Shown: piece by piece, positions 1-7,735 of the stretch | Layout of the letters: every line of letters starts with the position of its first letter | How positions within the stretch are numbered: the first letter of the stretch is position 1 | Source of the DNA: TMED27 sp041397865 | GTDB taxonomy: Bacteria > Pseudomonadota > Alphaproteobacteria > Micavibrionales > Micavibrionaceae | Direction of reading: 5' to 3' | DNA length: 64,000 nt | Assembly: GCA_041397865.1 (NCBI GenBank) | Contig: JAWKVT010000001.1 | Coordinates: forward strand, 1-64,000 | Notes under the pieces: generated by a model | Told to the model about the DNA's origin: nothing | The model's input: the letters and a program-made list of their open reading frames with translations, nothing else | Databases searched by the model: none | Position numbers and translations under genes: made by a program

Positions 1-175
1 GGTTGTTCAGTTCCCCTGGCAGTTTCATTCCAATATGAGGAAGGTTTAAGCCATAGGCGTACGTGCCGGTAACACCAAGGACCCTGTAATCTTTCCATTT
101 TTCGGGTTCAAAAGGTGTTGTGTAGGACGGCTTGTGGATATAGGCGGTGCTGTGCTGCGCAAAAACCTCATTCAT
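1..175 (-). CDS. N-terminal fragment of an unrecognised protein
   Basis: An open frame starts at an ATG read leftward from 175 and runs off the left edge, giving about 58 residues beginning MNEVFAQHSTAYIHKPSYTT. There is no signal peptide or membrane segment in this part and I recognise no family. It lies 33 bp upstream of the start side... more exactly, it sits beyond the stop of the membrane protein at 208-1545 and on the same strand, so the two could be co-transcribed with the membrane protein first. The function cannot be assigned from this fragment. Confidence 0.5.
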   Translation of the reverse strand, partial: MNEVFAQHSTAYIHKPSYTTPFEPEKWKDYRVLGVTGTYAYGLNLPHIGMKLPGELNN

Positions 176-207
176 GTTTACATAAATACAAAACCTTTAA
201 AGGTTAG

Positions 208-1545
208 TCAAGTTTTTTGCGCAGCCCACCGCGCATAAAAGGTCAACAGCAGCAAATTCATCGGAATGCTCCACGCAACCACGTCGAAACCGTGGATATA
301 GGCGTGGCCTTTGAGGATAGTGAACATAGAGAGCGCGCCGAAGGCGCCCAAGGCGACGCAGGTGAGCAGAGCTTTTTCCTCTGCAATGTTTGTAAATCCG
401 GACTTCCAATCCTTACGCCGCACCCAAAACCAGCCGAAAAGAGGCAGCATAAGAATAAATTGCGGCAACCCCATGCCTTTATATCCAAACAGATACCCGG
501 CCCATACGCCGATAAAGGAGGCGTGAACGCTTTTATCCATCAACCCGTCCAGCTCTTTGGCCATCTCGCCGCCATGCGCGCGCACTTCAAAGCTTGTGCG
601 CAGGATTTCCAAAGGATCATAACCGATATTCTCCAGCGCCTGCGCATGCAAAAACAGCGTAAGAGCCAGGCCCGCAAGCTGGAAAATGCCGATCGGCAGG
701 CATTGCATAAACCACGCCCGAAACCGCCACCCGTTCAAAACAGCATAAAACGTCACCGGAATAACCGCGCTGACCATCACGGTGCTGGTGAATTCGTACC
801 CGATAGAGGTTTTCAGGCTAAGCGCCGCCCCTGCGAGCGCACTGACCACAAGCAATGCAAACATTTTAAGCGGTTGCCCGCCGTTAACGCGCAGTGCCGC
901 TGTGACAATCAGGAACGGAATAAACCACAGCCCCATAATCCACCACATCGAGCGGCCAAAAAATGTAAAGTCCGCGAGCAGGGCAAGGGCGAGGGCCAAA
1001 GAGATATAAGCCGTTTTCACCGAGAATTGTTTAAACACCCAAAGCAAAACCAGCGCAATAATCAGCCCGTTAAACAAGGCAACGAAAGTCTGCGTGATCT
1101 TCACGATATAAAACAGATCATAGCGCTGCATACGCTCTTGCCAGCGCGATCCGTCCCGCGCAATGTCCAGAACATAATCGCGCAGCTTAAACAGCCCCGC
1201 CCAGACGGGATAAAGCAAATCATCCTGCAACCCTAGATGCGATTGATAAATCCACACCCCGTCCGGGGAATCTTTAAGGCGCTGCGTAAAATTCTCATAA
1301 GGCTCTTGGCTCGTTGCCAGAAACAGGGTTTCAACTTCCGAAGAGTTGAGCATAAACCCGCCATAATCATGCATGCTACCGCCGGAGTTATAGGCGAGCC
1401 GGGTAATCACATGCCCCTCGGAGGGAAACTCGTTATTCAAAAAACGCTTAAGCGGCAGGCTGGAAAACATATGCCCAGCAAAGTTCACCGTCAGCAAAAC
1501 GGTAGCTATGAGCACAAAAACGGCAGGTTTTGAGAGCAGGGACAT
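208..1545 (-). CDS. Multi-spanning membrane protein, possibly GT-C-type glycosyltransferase
   Basis: This 445-residue protein starts with an N-terminal membrane segment (about residues 8-27). A soluble loop of about 110 residues follows, and then roughly eight to nine hydrophobic segments to the C-terminus. That layout, with a large first extracytoplasmic loop, resembles GT-C glycosyltransferases that use polyprenyl-phosphate sugars. I see no decisive catalytic motif, so this is inference. The gene is divergent from a GT2 polyprenyl-phosphate-type glycosyltransferase starting at 1617. The pairing recalls Gtr/Arn-type systems, in which a GT2 enzyme loads a sugar on a lipid carrier and a membrane enzyme transfers it outside the cytoplasmic membrane. 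A transporter or an uncharacterised membrane protein is the alternative. Confidence 0.7.
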   Translation of the reverse strand: MSLLSKPAVFVLIATVLLTVNFAGHMFSSLPLKRFLNNEFPSEGHVITRLAYNSGGSMHDYGGFMLNSSEVETLFLATSQEPYENFTQRLKDSPDGVWIYQSHLGLQDDLLYPVWAGLFKLRDYVLDIARDGSRWQERMQRYDLFYIVKITQTFVALFNGLIIALVLLWVFKQFSVKTAYISLALALALLADFTFFGRSMWWIMGLWFIPFLIVTAALRVNGGQPLKMFALLVVSALAGAALSLKTSIGYEFTSTVMVSAVIPVTFYAVLNGWRFRAWFMQCLPIGIFQLAGLALTLFLHAQALENIGYDPLEILRTSFEVRAHGGEMAKELDGLMDKSVHASFIGVWAGYLFGYKGMGLPQFILMLPLFGWFWVRRKDWKSGFTNIAEEKALLTCVALGAFGALSMFTILKGHAYIHGFDVVAWSIPMNLLLLTFYARWAAQKT

Positions 1546-1616
1546 GAATATCTTTCTTTACCTTATAAGTTCAATAGCTTACTTATTTCGTAAGGATGAA
1601 TAAAGGTGCAAATACA

Positions 1617-2546
1617 ATGAATATTGCTGTTTTACTGCCCTGTCATAATGAAGAGGCCGCTATCGCGGAGGTTGTGAAGTCTTTTAAAGAGACGCTCCCC
1701 GGCGCGGATATCTACGTTTACGATAACGCTTCGACGGATAAAACTTCCGAGGTTGCCGAAAAAGCGGGCGCGATTGTGCGGGCTGAACCGCGCAAGGGCA
1801 AAGGCAACGTTGTGCGCCGCATGTTCGCCGATATCGAGGCCGATATTTACATCATGGCCGATGGTGACGGCACGTATGATGCGGCGTGCGCACCGAGGCT
1901 GATTGAAAAACTGACGGATGAAAACCTCGATATGGTTGTCGGCGCAAGGGAGCATGAGGATAAAGAGGCATACCGCCCCGGCCATCAATTCGGCAACCGG
2001 ATGCTGAATTTCTGCGTCCATACCATATTTGACAACACGCTGGAGGATATGCTTTCGGGCTATCGCGCGTTCTCTAGGCGCTACGTGAAAAGCTTCCCCG
2101 CCTCATCCAAAGCCTTCGAAATCGAAACCGAAATGACGATCCACGCGCTCCAGCTTTCCATGCCTGTCGCCGAAGCCCCCACACGCTATTTCAAACGCGC
2201 CGACGGAACGCAGAGCAAACTTTCCACCTATAAAGACGGGATAAAAATCCTCAAATTCATCCTCTTTATGTTTAAAGAGGGAAGGCCGTTCCTGTTCTTC
2301 TCGCTGCTCGCGGGCGGGTTGGTCGTGGCCTCGCTGGCCTTTGGCCTGCCGATTGTGGCGGAATATGTACAAACCGGTCTTGTTCCACGCTTCCCCACCG
2401 CATTTTTAAGCCTCGGCATAATGCTCAGCGCCGTCATTTGCTTTGTCTGTGGTGTAATCCTCGACAGCGTCGCCAACATGCGGCTGGAGGCCAAAAAACT
2501 GGCTTATCTCTCTCTCCCGTTGCTTCATCGCACCATTTCCGCTTGA
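1617..2546 (+). CDS. GT2 family glycosyltransferase (polyprenyl-phosphate sugar synthase type)
   Basis: The N-terminus carries a GT-A/GT2 fold: ALLPCHNEE-type start, the YDNASTDKT nucleotide-binding strand, and an ADGDGTYD DXD-like motif near residue 85. Two C-terminal membrane segments (about residues 220-245 and 260-285) follow, as in DPM1/GtrB-like enzymes that put a sugar from a nucleotide donor onto undecaprenyl phosphate. I chose the ATG at 1617 over the in-frame ATG at 1596 because AAGGTG at 1603-1608 is well spaced for the former, while the latter has its purine run directly against the start codon. It is divergent from the membrane protein at 208-1545, its likely partner. The sugar cannot be read from the sequence. 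Confidence 0.85.
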   Translation: MNIAVLLPCHNEEAAIAEVVKSFKETLPGADIYVYDNASTDKTSEVAEKAGAIVRAEPRKGKGNVVRRMFADIEADIYIMADGDGTYDAACAPRLIEKLTDENLDMVVGAREHEDKEAYRPGHQFGNRMLNFCVHTIFDNTLEDMLSGYRAFSRRYVKSFPASSKAFEIETEMTIHALQLSMPVAEAPTRYFKRADGTQSKLSTYKDGIKILKFILFMFKEGRPFLFFSLLAGGLVVASLAFGLPIVAEYVQTGLVPRFPTAFLSLGIMLSAVICFVCGVILDSVANMRLEAKKLAYLSLPLLHRTISA

Positions 2547-2575
2547 TTGGTTTGTAATGGTTCGAATCCGGGGGG

Positions 2576-3229
2576 TTAAGGCAAGATTGTTAAAGTTTGA
2601 TTCTGCACTTGTGTTTTAGAAAGTTCAGCAGCTTGTCGGAGTTCGCTCGTACCATCCACGAAACGTTCCTGTGCAAGAGCGATAGCCTCTTTGGCCCCAT
2701 CTGGTGAGTTTTTGAAGAGCTTTGGCTCCCATACGTCCATCTGTAAAGATCGTTCTCCATGGAGAAGGGAGTGCCGAACTGCGATCGTATCGTCTTCAAA
2801 TGTAAGCAGGATAACCCGAGAATGATCGTATTTTTCCTTTGTATCAGATATAGCTCTTACATAGAAAAGGGGGGGGCTTGTTCCCTGAAGTAATCCACGA
2901 GGCATCCAACTTTCGGAGTGAGGCGGTCCTTCGATTGTGTCATCACTCTCTTGTTTGAAAGGAAGCTTTGTAAAATAAATGTTCTGACGTATAAGCGGGT
3001 TGCTGTTTATATAGAGATGAGCCATGTGTTGCAGCCTTAACGCCTCTGCATCAAGTGTCTGTTCTATACGTTCGTATATGTCATCCGGGCCATGTAGGAT
3101 AGAGCCGCCTGTTGTGGAAAAAACCAAATTGTCACGCTGTGTCTCTATAAAAGTGGGAGAGAGGATAGAGGGTTCATCACCCAGTATAGTAATGTCGCCT
3201 GCTGAAAACGTTGTTTTTTGGCCTGTCAT
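2576..3229 (-). CDS. Hypothetical protein, 217 residues
   Basis: This is a soluble-looking protein with no signal peptide and no membrane segment. The C-terminal 40 residues are rich in Ala, Glu and Gln and likely helical. I recognise no domain. Its stop is 30 bp from the stop of the GT2 gene, so the two converge. The sequence is more AT-rich than the flanking glycosyltransferase gene and lies just upstream of the tRNA that bounds the phosphoramidate island, so it could be acquired DNA too. The reading frame is open and intact. Confidence 0.55.
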   Translation of the reverse strand: MTGQKTTFSAGDITILGDEPSILSPTFIETQRDNLVFSTTGGSILHGPDDIYERIEQTLDAEALRLQHMAHLYINSNPLIRQNIYFTKLPFKQESDDTIEGPPHSESWMPRGLLQGTSPPLFYVRAISDTKEKYDHSRVILLTFEDDTIAVRHSLLHGERSLQMDVWEPKLFKNSPDGAKEAIALAQERFVDGTSELRQAAELSKTQVQNQTLTILP

Positions 3230-3361
3230 TTTATTGCGCTCGCCCTATCTTTATACGAATAAGCCCACTTATAGCCACCGCGATTGTTTATGTCAACTAA
3301 AAAGACGGCGTAAAAATTCCCAAAAAAACGATTGTCATTTAGGGCCGCCTTGCCTTATGTG

Positions 3362-3367
3362 TATAAT
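3362..3367 (+). promoter_or_regulatory. -10 box of the tRNA promoter
   Basis: A perfect TATAAT lies 11 bp upstream of the mature tRNA 5' end, a normal distance for a tRNA transcript with a short leader. No good -35 hexamer is visible at the right spacing, so only the -10 element is claimed. Confidence 0.5.
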
Positions 3368-3378
3368 GAATTTCGAAA

Positions 3379-3455
3379 GGGCCTGTAGCTCAGCTGGTTA
3401 GAGCAGTCCGCTCATAACGGATTGGTCGATGGTTCAAGTCCGTCCAGGCCCACCA
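3379..3455 (+). tRNA. tRNA with CAU anticodon, most likely tRNA-Ile2 (lysidine-modified)
   Basis: A complete cloverleaf is visible. The acceptor GGGCCTG pairs perfectly with CAGGCCC, the D-arm is GCTC/GAGC, the anticodon stem is GTCCG/CGGAT around loop CTCATAA, the T-stem is GATGG/CCGTC around TTCAAGT, the discriminator is A, and CCA is encoded. It is not initiator tRNA: position 1 pairs with 72, and the anticodon stem lacks the three G-C pairs. The acceptor stem is the one typical of bacterial tRNA-Ile(GAU), and the ATTGGTCG variable/T-arm region resembles E. coli tRNA-Ile2. I therefore favour tRNA-Ile(CAU), whose C34 is modified by TilS, over elongator tRNA-Met. Its 3' end is repeated at 10367-10378. 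Confidence 0.88.
3444..3455 (+). repeat. Left copy of 12-bp direct repeat (tRNA 3' end), candidate att site
   Basis: The tRNA 3' end CCAGGCCCACCA is repeated exactly, in the same orientation, at 10367-10378. Insertion of genomic islands into tRNA 3' ends leaves this arrangement. The segment between the copies carries the phosphoramidate gene set. No integrase gene is seen, so the att assignment is inference. Confidence 0.5.
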
Positions 3456-3459
3456 TCTT

Positions 3460-3834
3460 TTACTTTTTTATCGCTCCAGCCGTCCTTGGATCAAAATCAG
3501 TTGGCCATATAGTGCTATAATCATAGAAAGCGCCCTCGAAATACGGATACCTGAATTTTGCATCCGTAAAATCCGCTCCCCTAAAATCAGCGCCCTTAAA
3601 TTGTGAATTTGTAAGATAGGCTTTTACAAACGTGGTGAATGATAAATCAGCGTTTGTGAAATCTGAAGCATGATCCTCTGCACCGATAAAGCTTGCCTTA
3701 GATAAATTTGTGTTTGTTAAATCATTACGCCCCATTTTAGCCCCTGAAAAATCAGCCTTACTTAAATCTTTACCCGCAGGTTTAGCATTTCGCATATTGG
3801 TGTTTTTAAAGCTAGCTCCAGCCAGGTTGAGCAT
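3460..3834 (-). CDS. Pentapeptide-repeat protein, probably 5'-truncated by a frameshift
   Basis: About 124 residues consist mostly of A(D/N)(L/F)xx pentapeptide repeats (for example NLAGASFKNTN, ADFRGADFTDAKF), which fold as a right-handed quadrilateral beta-helix. No function follows from the repeat alone. The gene stops 5 bp from the encoded CCA of the tRNA. In the frame of this protein the reading is open back to about 3870 without a good start. A second open frame (3953 back to about 3855) encodes VDFDPSLHGAT...NPPSFEGLK and would continue naturally into the pentapeptide frame. A frameshift near 3850-3860 is therefore likely, and the gene may be a decayed cargo gene at the edge of the island. 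Confidence 0.6.
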   Translation of the reverse strand: MLNLAGASFKNTNMRNAKPAGKDLSKADFSGAKMGRNDLTNTNLSKASFIGAEDHASDFTNADLSFTTFVKAYLTNSQFKGADFRGADFTDAKFRYPYFEGAFYDYSTIWPTDFDPRTAGAIKK

Positions 3835-4083
3835 CTCAAACTTTTGACCAAGACCAATTTTAGACCTTCAAAGCTCGGGGGATTAAGTGTCCTGTCATCG
3901 CATTGCCGATGTAGAGGTGTAGCGCCATGAAGGCTTGGATCAAAATCTACCACTGTAGCTTGCGAACCTTTTCACGGGGTTTAGGTCAGCGAAAACCGTA
4001 AAAATTCCCGCGTGGCGCGTGAGGTTAGGAAAGCGAGGTCTAAAATATCCATGTACTATTTTTCTGTAATTTTTATGATAAAT

Positions 4084-4106
4084 CGTGTAGTAAAACTTTT
4101 TACACG
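4084..4106 (+). promoter_or_regulatory. Hairpin in the leader of the phosphoramidate gene cluster
   Basis: CGTGTA and TACACG flank an A/T-rich 11-nt loop, ending two bases before the AAGG ribosome-binding site (4108-4111) of the first cluster gene. It could influence translation initiation or be a leftover operator. No T-run follows, so it is not a typical terminator. Confidence 0.3.
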
Positions 4107-4118
4107 TAAGGTTTTTTG

Positions 4119-4655
4119 ATGTCGAAAAAGGATAACGCGGTTGGGACTGTTTTCTGGATTACGGGGTTGGCAAATGTCGGCAAAACAACCGTTGGAAAAC
4201 GTGTCGCAGAAAAATTACAGGCGCAGAAGAGAAACGCCGTTTTTCTTGATGGCGATATTCTAAGACAAATGTTCGGTCACCATTTCGGGTATTCCAGAGA
4301 AGAAAGGCTAAAGCTGGCACGCATATATGCTAATTTGTGCCAAGAGTTTTCCTCCCAAGGTCTGGATGTTGTGTGTGCGACTATTTCGCTATTTCACGAA
4401 ATCCACGAATGGAACAGGACATATATACCATCCTATCGTGAAATATTTTTGACGGCACCGGAGGATCAAAGGCTTAAAAGGTCTGGAACTGTGCAGAAAG
4501 ACCTGTCATCCGGCAATGTCGTAGGGGTGGATATTGTGCCAGAATTCCCTCAAAATCCCGACATTGTTATCTGCAACGATCAAACAATCACGCCGGAAGA
4601 AACGGCCTTAAAAATTATGGAGATAGAGGGTAAGAAACGTGCAAAAGCAGCTTAA
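4119..4655 (+). CDS. CysC-like kinase, candidate cytidine diphosphoramidate 3'-kinase (Cj1415-like)
   Basis: This 178-residue protein has the adenylylsulfate-kinase fold, with P-loop GLANVGKTT at residues 16-24 and an LDGD..R motif at about 44-49. In true CysC the substrate loop reads like GLYKKARAG. Here that loop is replaced by QKDLSSGNVVGVDIVPEFP. No sulfate-assimilation gene (cysD, cysN, cysH) lies nearby. In C. jejuni the CysC-like protein Cj1415 phosphorylates the ribose 3'-OH of cytidine diphosphoramidate, giving a PAPS-like donor, and the downstream genes here match the rest of that pathway. I therefore infer this role rather than sulfate activation. The ATG at 4119 was chosen over a TTG at 4116 because AAGG lies 7 nt upstream. 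Its 3' end overlaps the next gene by 17 bp. Confidence 0.78.
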   Translation: MSKKDNAVGTVFWITGLANVGKTTVGKRVAEKLQAQKRNAVFLDGDILRQMFGHHFGYSREERLKLARIYANLCQEFSSQGLDVVCATISLFHEIHEWNRTYIPSYREIFLTAPEDQRLKRSGTVQKDLSSGNVVGVDIVPEFPQNPDIVICNDQTITPEETALKIMEIEGKKRAKAA

Positions 4656-5400
4656 CTGGGATTATACGGATCATGCCAAAAGTTACAGGCTCCGTCCCGA
4701 TTATGCGAAAGAGGCAATCAACGATATCGTAGAAACGGTAAACTTGGGGGCAGGCTCTGTTGTTTGCGAAATTGGTGCAGGAGACGGACATTTGACGAAA
4801 ATGCTGGCAGGACACGTGTCCCAAATTCATGCTATAGAGCCCAATGGTACAATGAGATCAGCCGGACAGAAAAATACGGAGTCTTTCAGCGATTACGTAT
4901 TCTGGTCTAACGGCACAGGCGAAGAAACGGGAAAGCCTGATAAATTTTGTGATCTGGTTATATTCGGTTCATCCTTCAATGTTACAGACCGTCAAAAATC
5001 GCTGAAAGAAAGTGCACGGATATTAAAATCCGGCGGATGGTTTGCGTGTTTGTGGAACCACAGGGATTTAGGTGATCCTTTGCAGGCGGATATTGAAAGA
5101 ATTATCAAAAGTCATATCCCTGATTACGGCTACGGTACGCGCCGCGAAGATCAGGCAGATGTTATCGCTCTGAGTAAACTCTATAATCCGGCAGAGAAGA
5201 TAGAGCGCAGGGTTGTTCACACCATTCAGCGGGACTTATGGCTGGAAGCTTGGAAATCTCACGCCACGCTTTCGAGGCAGGCGGGAGAGAACTTCCAGAA
5301 CATAATACAGGACATATGCAAGCATGTTCATGATCGGTGTGGAGAATTTATATCAATCCCATATATCACGCGGGCATGGGTGGCTTCGGTCAAAATTTAA
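4639..5400 (+). CDS. SAM-dependent methyltransferase, candidate phosphoramidate O-methyltransferase
   Basis: This is a class I methyltransferase of 253 residues. SAM motif I is VCEIGAGDG at about residues 42-50, an acidic residue ends strand 2 (HAIEPN), and ARILKSGGWFACLW forms the later strand/loop typical of Methyltransf_11-like enzymes. It starts at GTG, with GAGGG 8 nt upstream, inside the end of the kinase gene. In C. jejuni two methyltransferases (Cj1419, Cj1420) accompany the phosphoramidate genes and are thought to supply the O-methyl group. Only one is present here. That it methylates the phosphoramidate rather than a sugar hydroxyl is inferred from its position inside the cluster. 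Confidence 0.75.
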   Translation: MQKQLNWDYTDHAKSYRLRPDYAKEAINDIVETVNLGAGSVVCEIGAGDGHLTKMLAGHVSQIHAIEPNGTMRSAGQKNTESFSDYVFWSNGTGEETGKPDKFCDLVIFGSSFNVTDRQKSLKESARILKSGGWFACLWNHRDLGDPLQADIERIIKSHIPDYGYGTRREDQADVIALSKLYNPAEKIERRVVHTIQRDLWLEAWKSHATLSRQAGENFQNIIQDICKHVHDRCGEFISIPYITRAWVASVKI

Positions 5401-5410
5401 TATTGGGCAA

Positions 5411-7735
5411 ATGATGTTTGGCACGAAAGCGGACACTTTAGACAGACTCTCAAATCAAATAAAGGAAGCAAAAATTCTCCCTCTTTTAACAGTGGAGGTG
5501 AGCGACTGGAGAATGGATAAAGAAGCGGTATTGTCTCGGCTCCGAGAGAAAGGTTGGGCGTGTAAAGCCCCTTTGATCGTGCGCAGTAGTGCTTTAGCCG
5601 AAGATACGGAAAATATGTCACAGGCAGGCCGTTATGTGTCCATTCCGGATCTTTGCGATGAAGGCGAGATATCCAAAGCAATAGATACTGTCATAAGAAG
5701 TTATGATGATGCTTCAAACGACAATCAGGTTCTTATTCAGCCTTATCTAAACAATGTATATATTTGCGGCGTGGCCTTTAGTCGTGACCCTGAAAGTGGG
5801 GCTCCTTATTACAAAATTGAGTATTCCAAAGGGGAACAAGCTACAAATACCGTAACATCCGGGACATCAAATGATCTGCATAGTTTTCTGGTCAGCCATT
5901 ATACGCACGCACAACATGAAAACATGTACGTACAAAAAGTAATAAATCTTTTCAGGGAGCTTGAAAGCTTTTTCGGGGATATTGGTCTGGACATTGAATT
6001 TGCTTTTGATCGTGACAGCACGCTGCATTTATTTCAGGTCAGGCCCCTTTGTATACGCAGCTTTCCTACGAATAACACTGTGAATTTTAAAGCTGAATTA
6101 TCTGAACTTTCCAACGAAATCGAGCTCGCCCTTGTCCCGAACAAAGAGCTCTATGGGGCAAGCACCCTTTTTGGCGTTATGCCGGACTGGAATCCGGCAG
6201 AAATTATCGGGATCAGGCCGCGTCCTCTGGCCCTAAGCCTCTATCGAAATCTTATTATGGATGATGCGTGGGCGCAGGCGCGATACGCCTATGGTTATAA
6301 AGATTGCAGAGGAAAACCACTCATCGTTGATTTCAAGGGACTTCCCTATATTGATCTTCAACTGAGCTTTAACTCGTTTCTCCCGAAAAACACGGACAAG
6401 GAAACAGGTGATATTCTTGTTAACCACTATTTGCAACGCTTAAGGGGGCACCCGGAGTTTCACGATAAAGTCGAGTTTGAAATCTTATTCTCCTGTTATA
6501 CGCCGGATTTGAAAAAAAAGCTCAAAGCACGATCAGGTCTGGCGTTAACGGAAAAACAGCGATCGGAATTTACGCAAAACCTGAAACAGCAAACACGAAC
6601 TCTCTTTCAGGGCGATACGACATGGCGAGAAGACATCAGAAAAATATCCTTATTGGGCAACAAAGTCGATGAGATAAAAAATAGCCCTTTAAGCCCAGAC
6701 GACAAAATAATTCGGCTTCTGGGTGTGTGCCAAAAATACGGGACAGTTCCGTTTTCAGGATTGGCAAGGGCGGCCTTTATCGCAACACAGTGGCTGAACT
6801 TTCTTTATGACCATTCTTATATCTGCCCGAAGACACGGGAAGGGTTCTTATCAAGCATCCAGACTGTGGGGTGGAAGATACATAGGGACCGGGTTACGAT
6901 GAATCGGGATGGTTTCATTCAAAAATACGGGCATCTCAGGCCCGGTACTTACGATATACTTTCGCTCCGTTATGATGAAGCGGCGGATTTGTACTTTCCT
7001 CGGACATCTCCACATGAAACCCAGGAGAGTGATAACGGTGAATTTACCCTGCCTTCTTCACGGAAGCAGAATATTGACAGGCTTTTGTGTTATGAAGAAC
7101 TAGAGTTGGACACGCCCGCCCTTTTGATCTTTTTACGCGATGTGATCTTTTGGCGGGAAGAGGCAAAATTTGAATTTACCAAAGTGTTGAGTGATATTCT
7201 TGTGTTTCTCGAGACATTTGGAGCGCAGGAAAATTTGTCCCGTGACGATCTGTCTTATCTGGATATTGCAGATTTTATTGTAGCCGTCCGGGCCGGACAA
7301 AATCCAACCCGAACAATGAAAGAGAGTATTGAAAAAGGTAGGCAGTTTTATGCTCTGACGCAGACCATGCATTTGCCGCCATTGATAACATCTCCGCAGG
7401 ATGTCTGGGGCTTTGAGCGTCCAAAGGCCGAACCGAATTTTATCACTGCAAAAACAGTAACGGGAGAGGTGAGAAAAGCGCAACCCGAACAAAGTCTGAG
7501 TGGAACGATTGTGATGATACCAAATGCCGATCCCGGCTTTGACTGGATTTTTGCACGGAATATTAAGGGTTTCATAACGGCCTATGGCGGTGCAAATTCT
7601 CACATGGCAATCCGGGCGCATGAAATGCAAATGCCTGCCGCAATCGGCGTGGGACAAGCACTTTACGATACACTGGAACGATCCGGTATCGTCTATATGG
7701 ATTGTAACAACAGGCACCTTAAAAATGTCGCATAG
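5411..7735 (+). CDS. PEP-synthase/PPDK-like enzyme, candidate L-glutamine kinase (Cj1418-like)
   Basis: This is a 774-residue protein with a split architecture. The N-terminal ATP-grasp/PPDK ATP-binding domain has IVRSSALAEDTENMSQAG at about 56-73. A middle domain of roughly 400 residues is unlike PEP synthase. The C-terminal phosphohistidine swivel domain has GGANSHMAIRAHE, with catalytic His731. It lacks the PEP/pyruvate-binding TIM barrel of PpsA/PpdK (compare the 902-residue PpdK at 60954), so it cannot be a PEP synthase. C. jejuni Cj1418 has this build and phosphorylates the amide nitrogen of L-glutamine using ATP. An in-frame start at 5324 would overlap the methyltransferase by 77 bp. 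The ATG pair at 5411/5414 gives the conserved-looking MFGTKADTL start. The next gene overlaps its last 11 bp. Confidence 0.82.
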   Translation: MMFGTKADTLDRLSNQIKEAKILPLLTVEVSDWRMDKEAVLSRLREKGWACKAPLIVRSSALAEDTENMSQAGRYVSIPDLCDEGEISKAIDTVIRSYDDASNDNQVLIQPYLNNVYICGVAFSRDPESGAPYYKIEYSKGEQATNTVTSGTSNDLHSFLVSHYTHAQHENMYVQKVINLFRELESFFGDIGLDIEFAFDRDSTLHLFQVRPLCIRSFPTNNTVNFKAELSELSNEIELALVPNKELYGASTLFGVMPDWNPAEIIGIRPRPLALSLYRNLIMDDAWAQARYAYGYKDCRGKPLIVDFKGLPYIDLQLSFNSFLPKNTDKETGDILVNHYLQRLRGHPEFHDKVEFEILFSCYTPDLKKKLKARSGLALTEKQRSEFTQNLKQQTRTLFQGDTTWREDIRKISLLGNKVDEIKNSPLSPDDKIIRLLGVCQKYGTVPFSGLARAAFIATQWLNFLYDHSYICPKTREGFLSSIQTVGWKIHRDRVTMNRDGFIQKYGHLRPGTYDILSLRYDEAADLYFPRTSPHETQESDNGEFTLPSSRKQNIDRLLCYEELELDTPALLIFLRDVIFWREEAKFEFTKVLSDILVFLETFGAQENLSRDDLSYLDIADFIVAVRAGQNPTRTMKESIEKGRQFYALTQTMHLPPLITSPQDVWGFERPKAEPNFITAKTVTGEVRKAQPEQSLSGTIVMIPNADPGFDWIFARNIKGFITAYGGANSHMAIRAHEMQMPAAIGVGQALYDTLERSGIVYMDCNNRHLKNVA

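Noticed and set aside
2559..2569. T-arm-like GGTTCGAATCC suggesting a tRNA remnant
   Set aside because: The stem pairs over only three bases and no acceptor, D-arm or anticodon arm is present; it overlaps no conserved structure.
3379..3455. Initiator or elongator tRNA-Met
   Set aside because: Position 1-72 is paired and there are no three G-C pairs in the anticodon stem (not initiator); the acceptor stem and the T-arm side match tRNA-Ile types better than elongator Met.
4119..4655. Adenylylsulfate kinase (CysC) of sulfate assimilation
   Set aside because: The fold fits, but the substrate loop differs, no cysDN/cysH is nearby and all neighbours match the phosphoramidate pathway.
5411..7735. 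PEP synthase or pyruvate phosphate dikinase
   Set aside because: The PEP/pyruvate TIM barrel is absent; the protein ends right after the phosphohistidine domain. A rifampicin phosphotransferase has the same gross layout but would not explain the neighbours.
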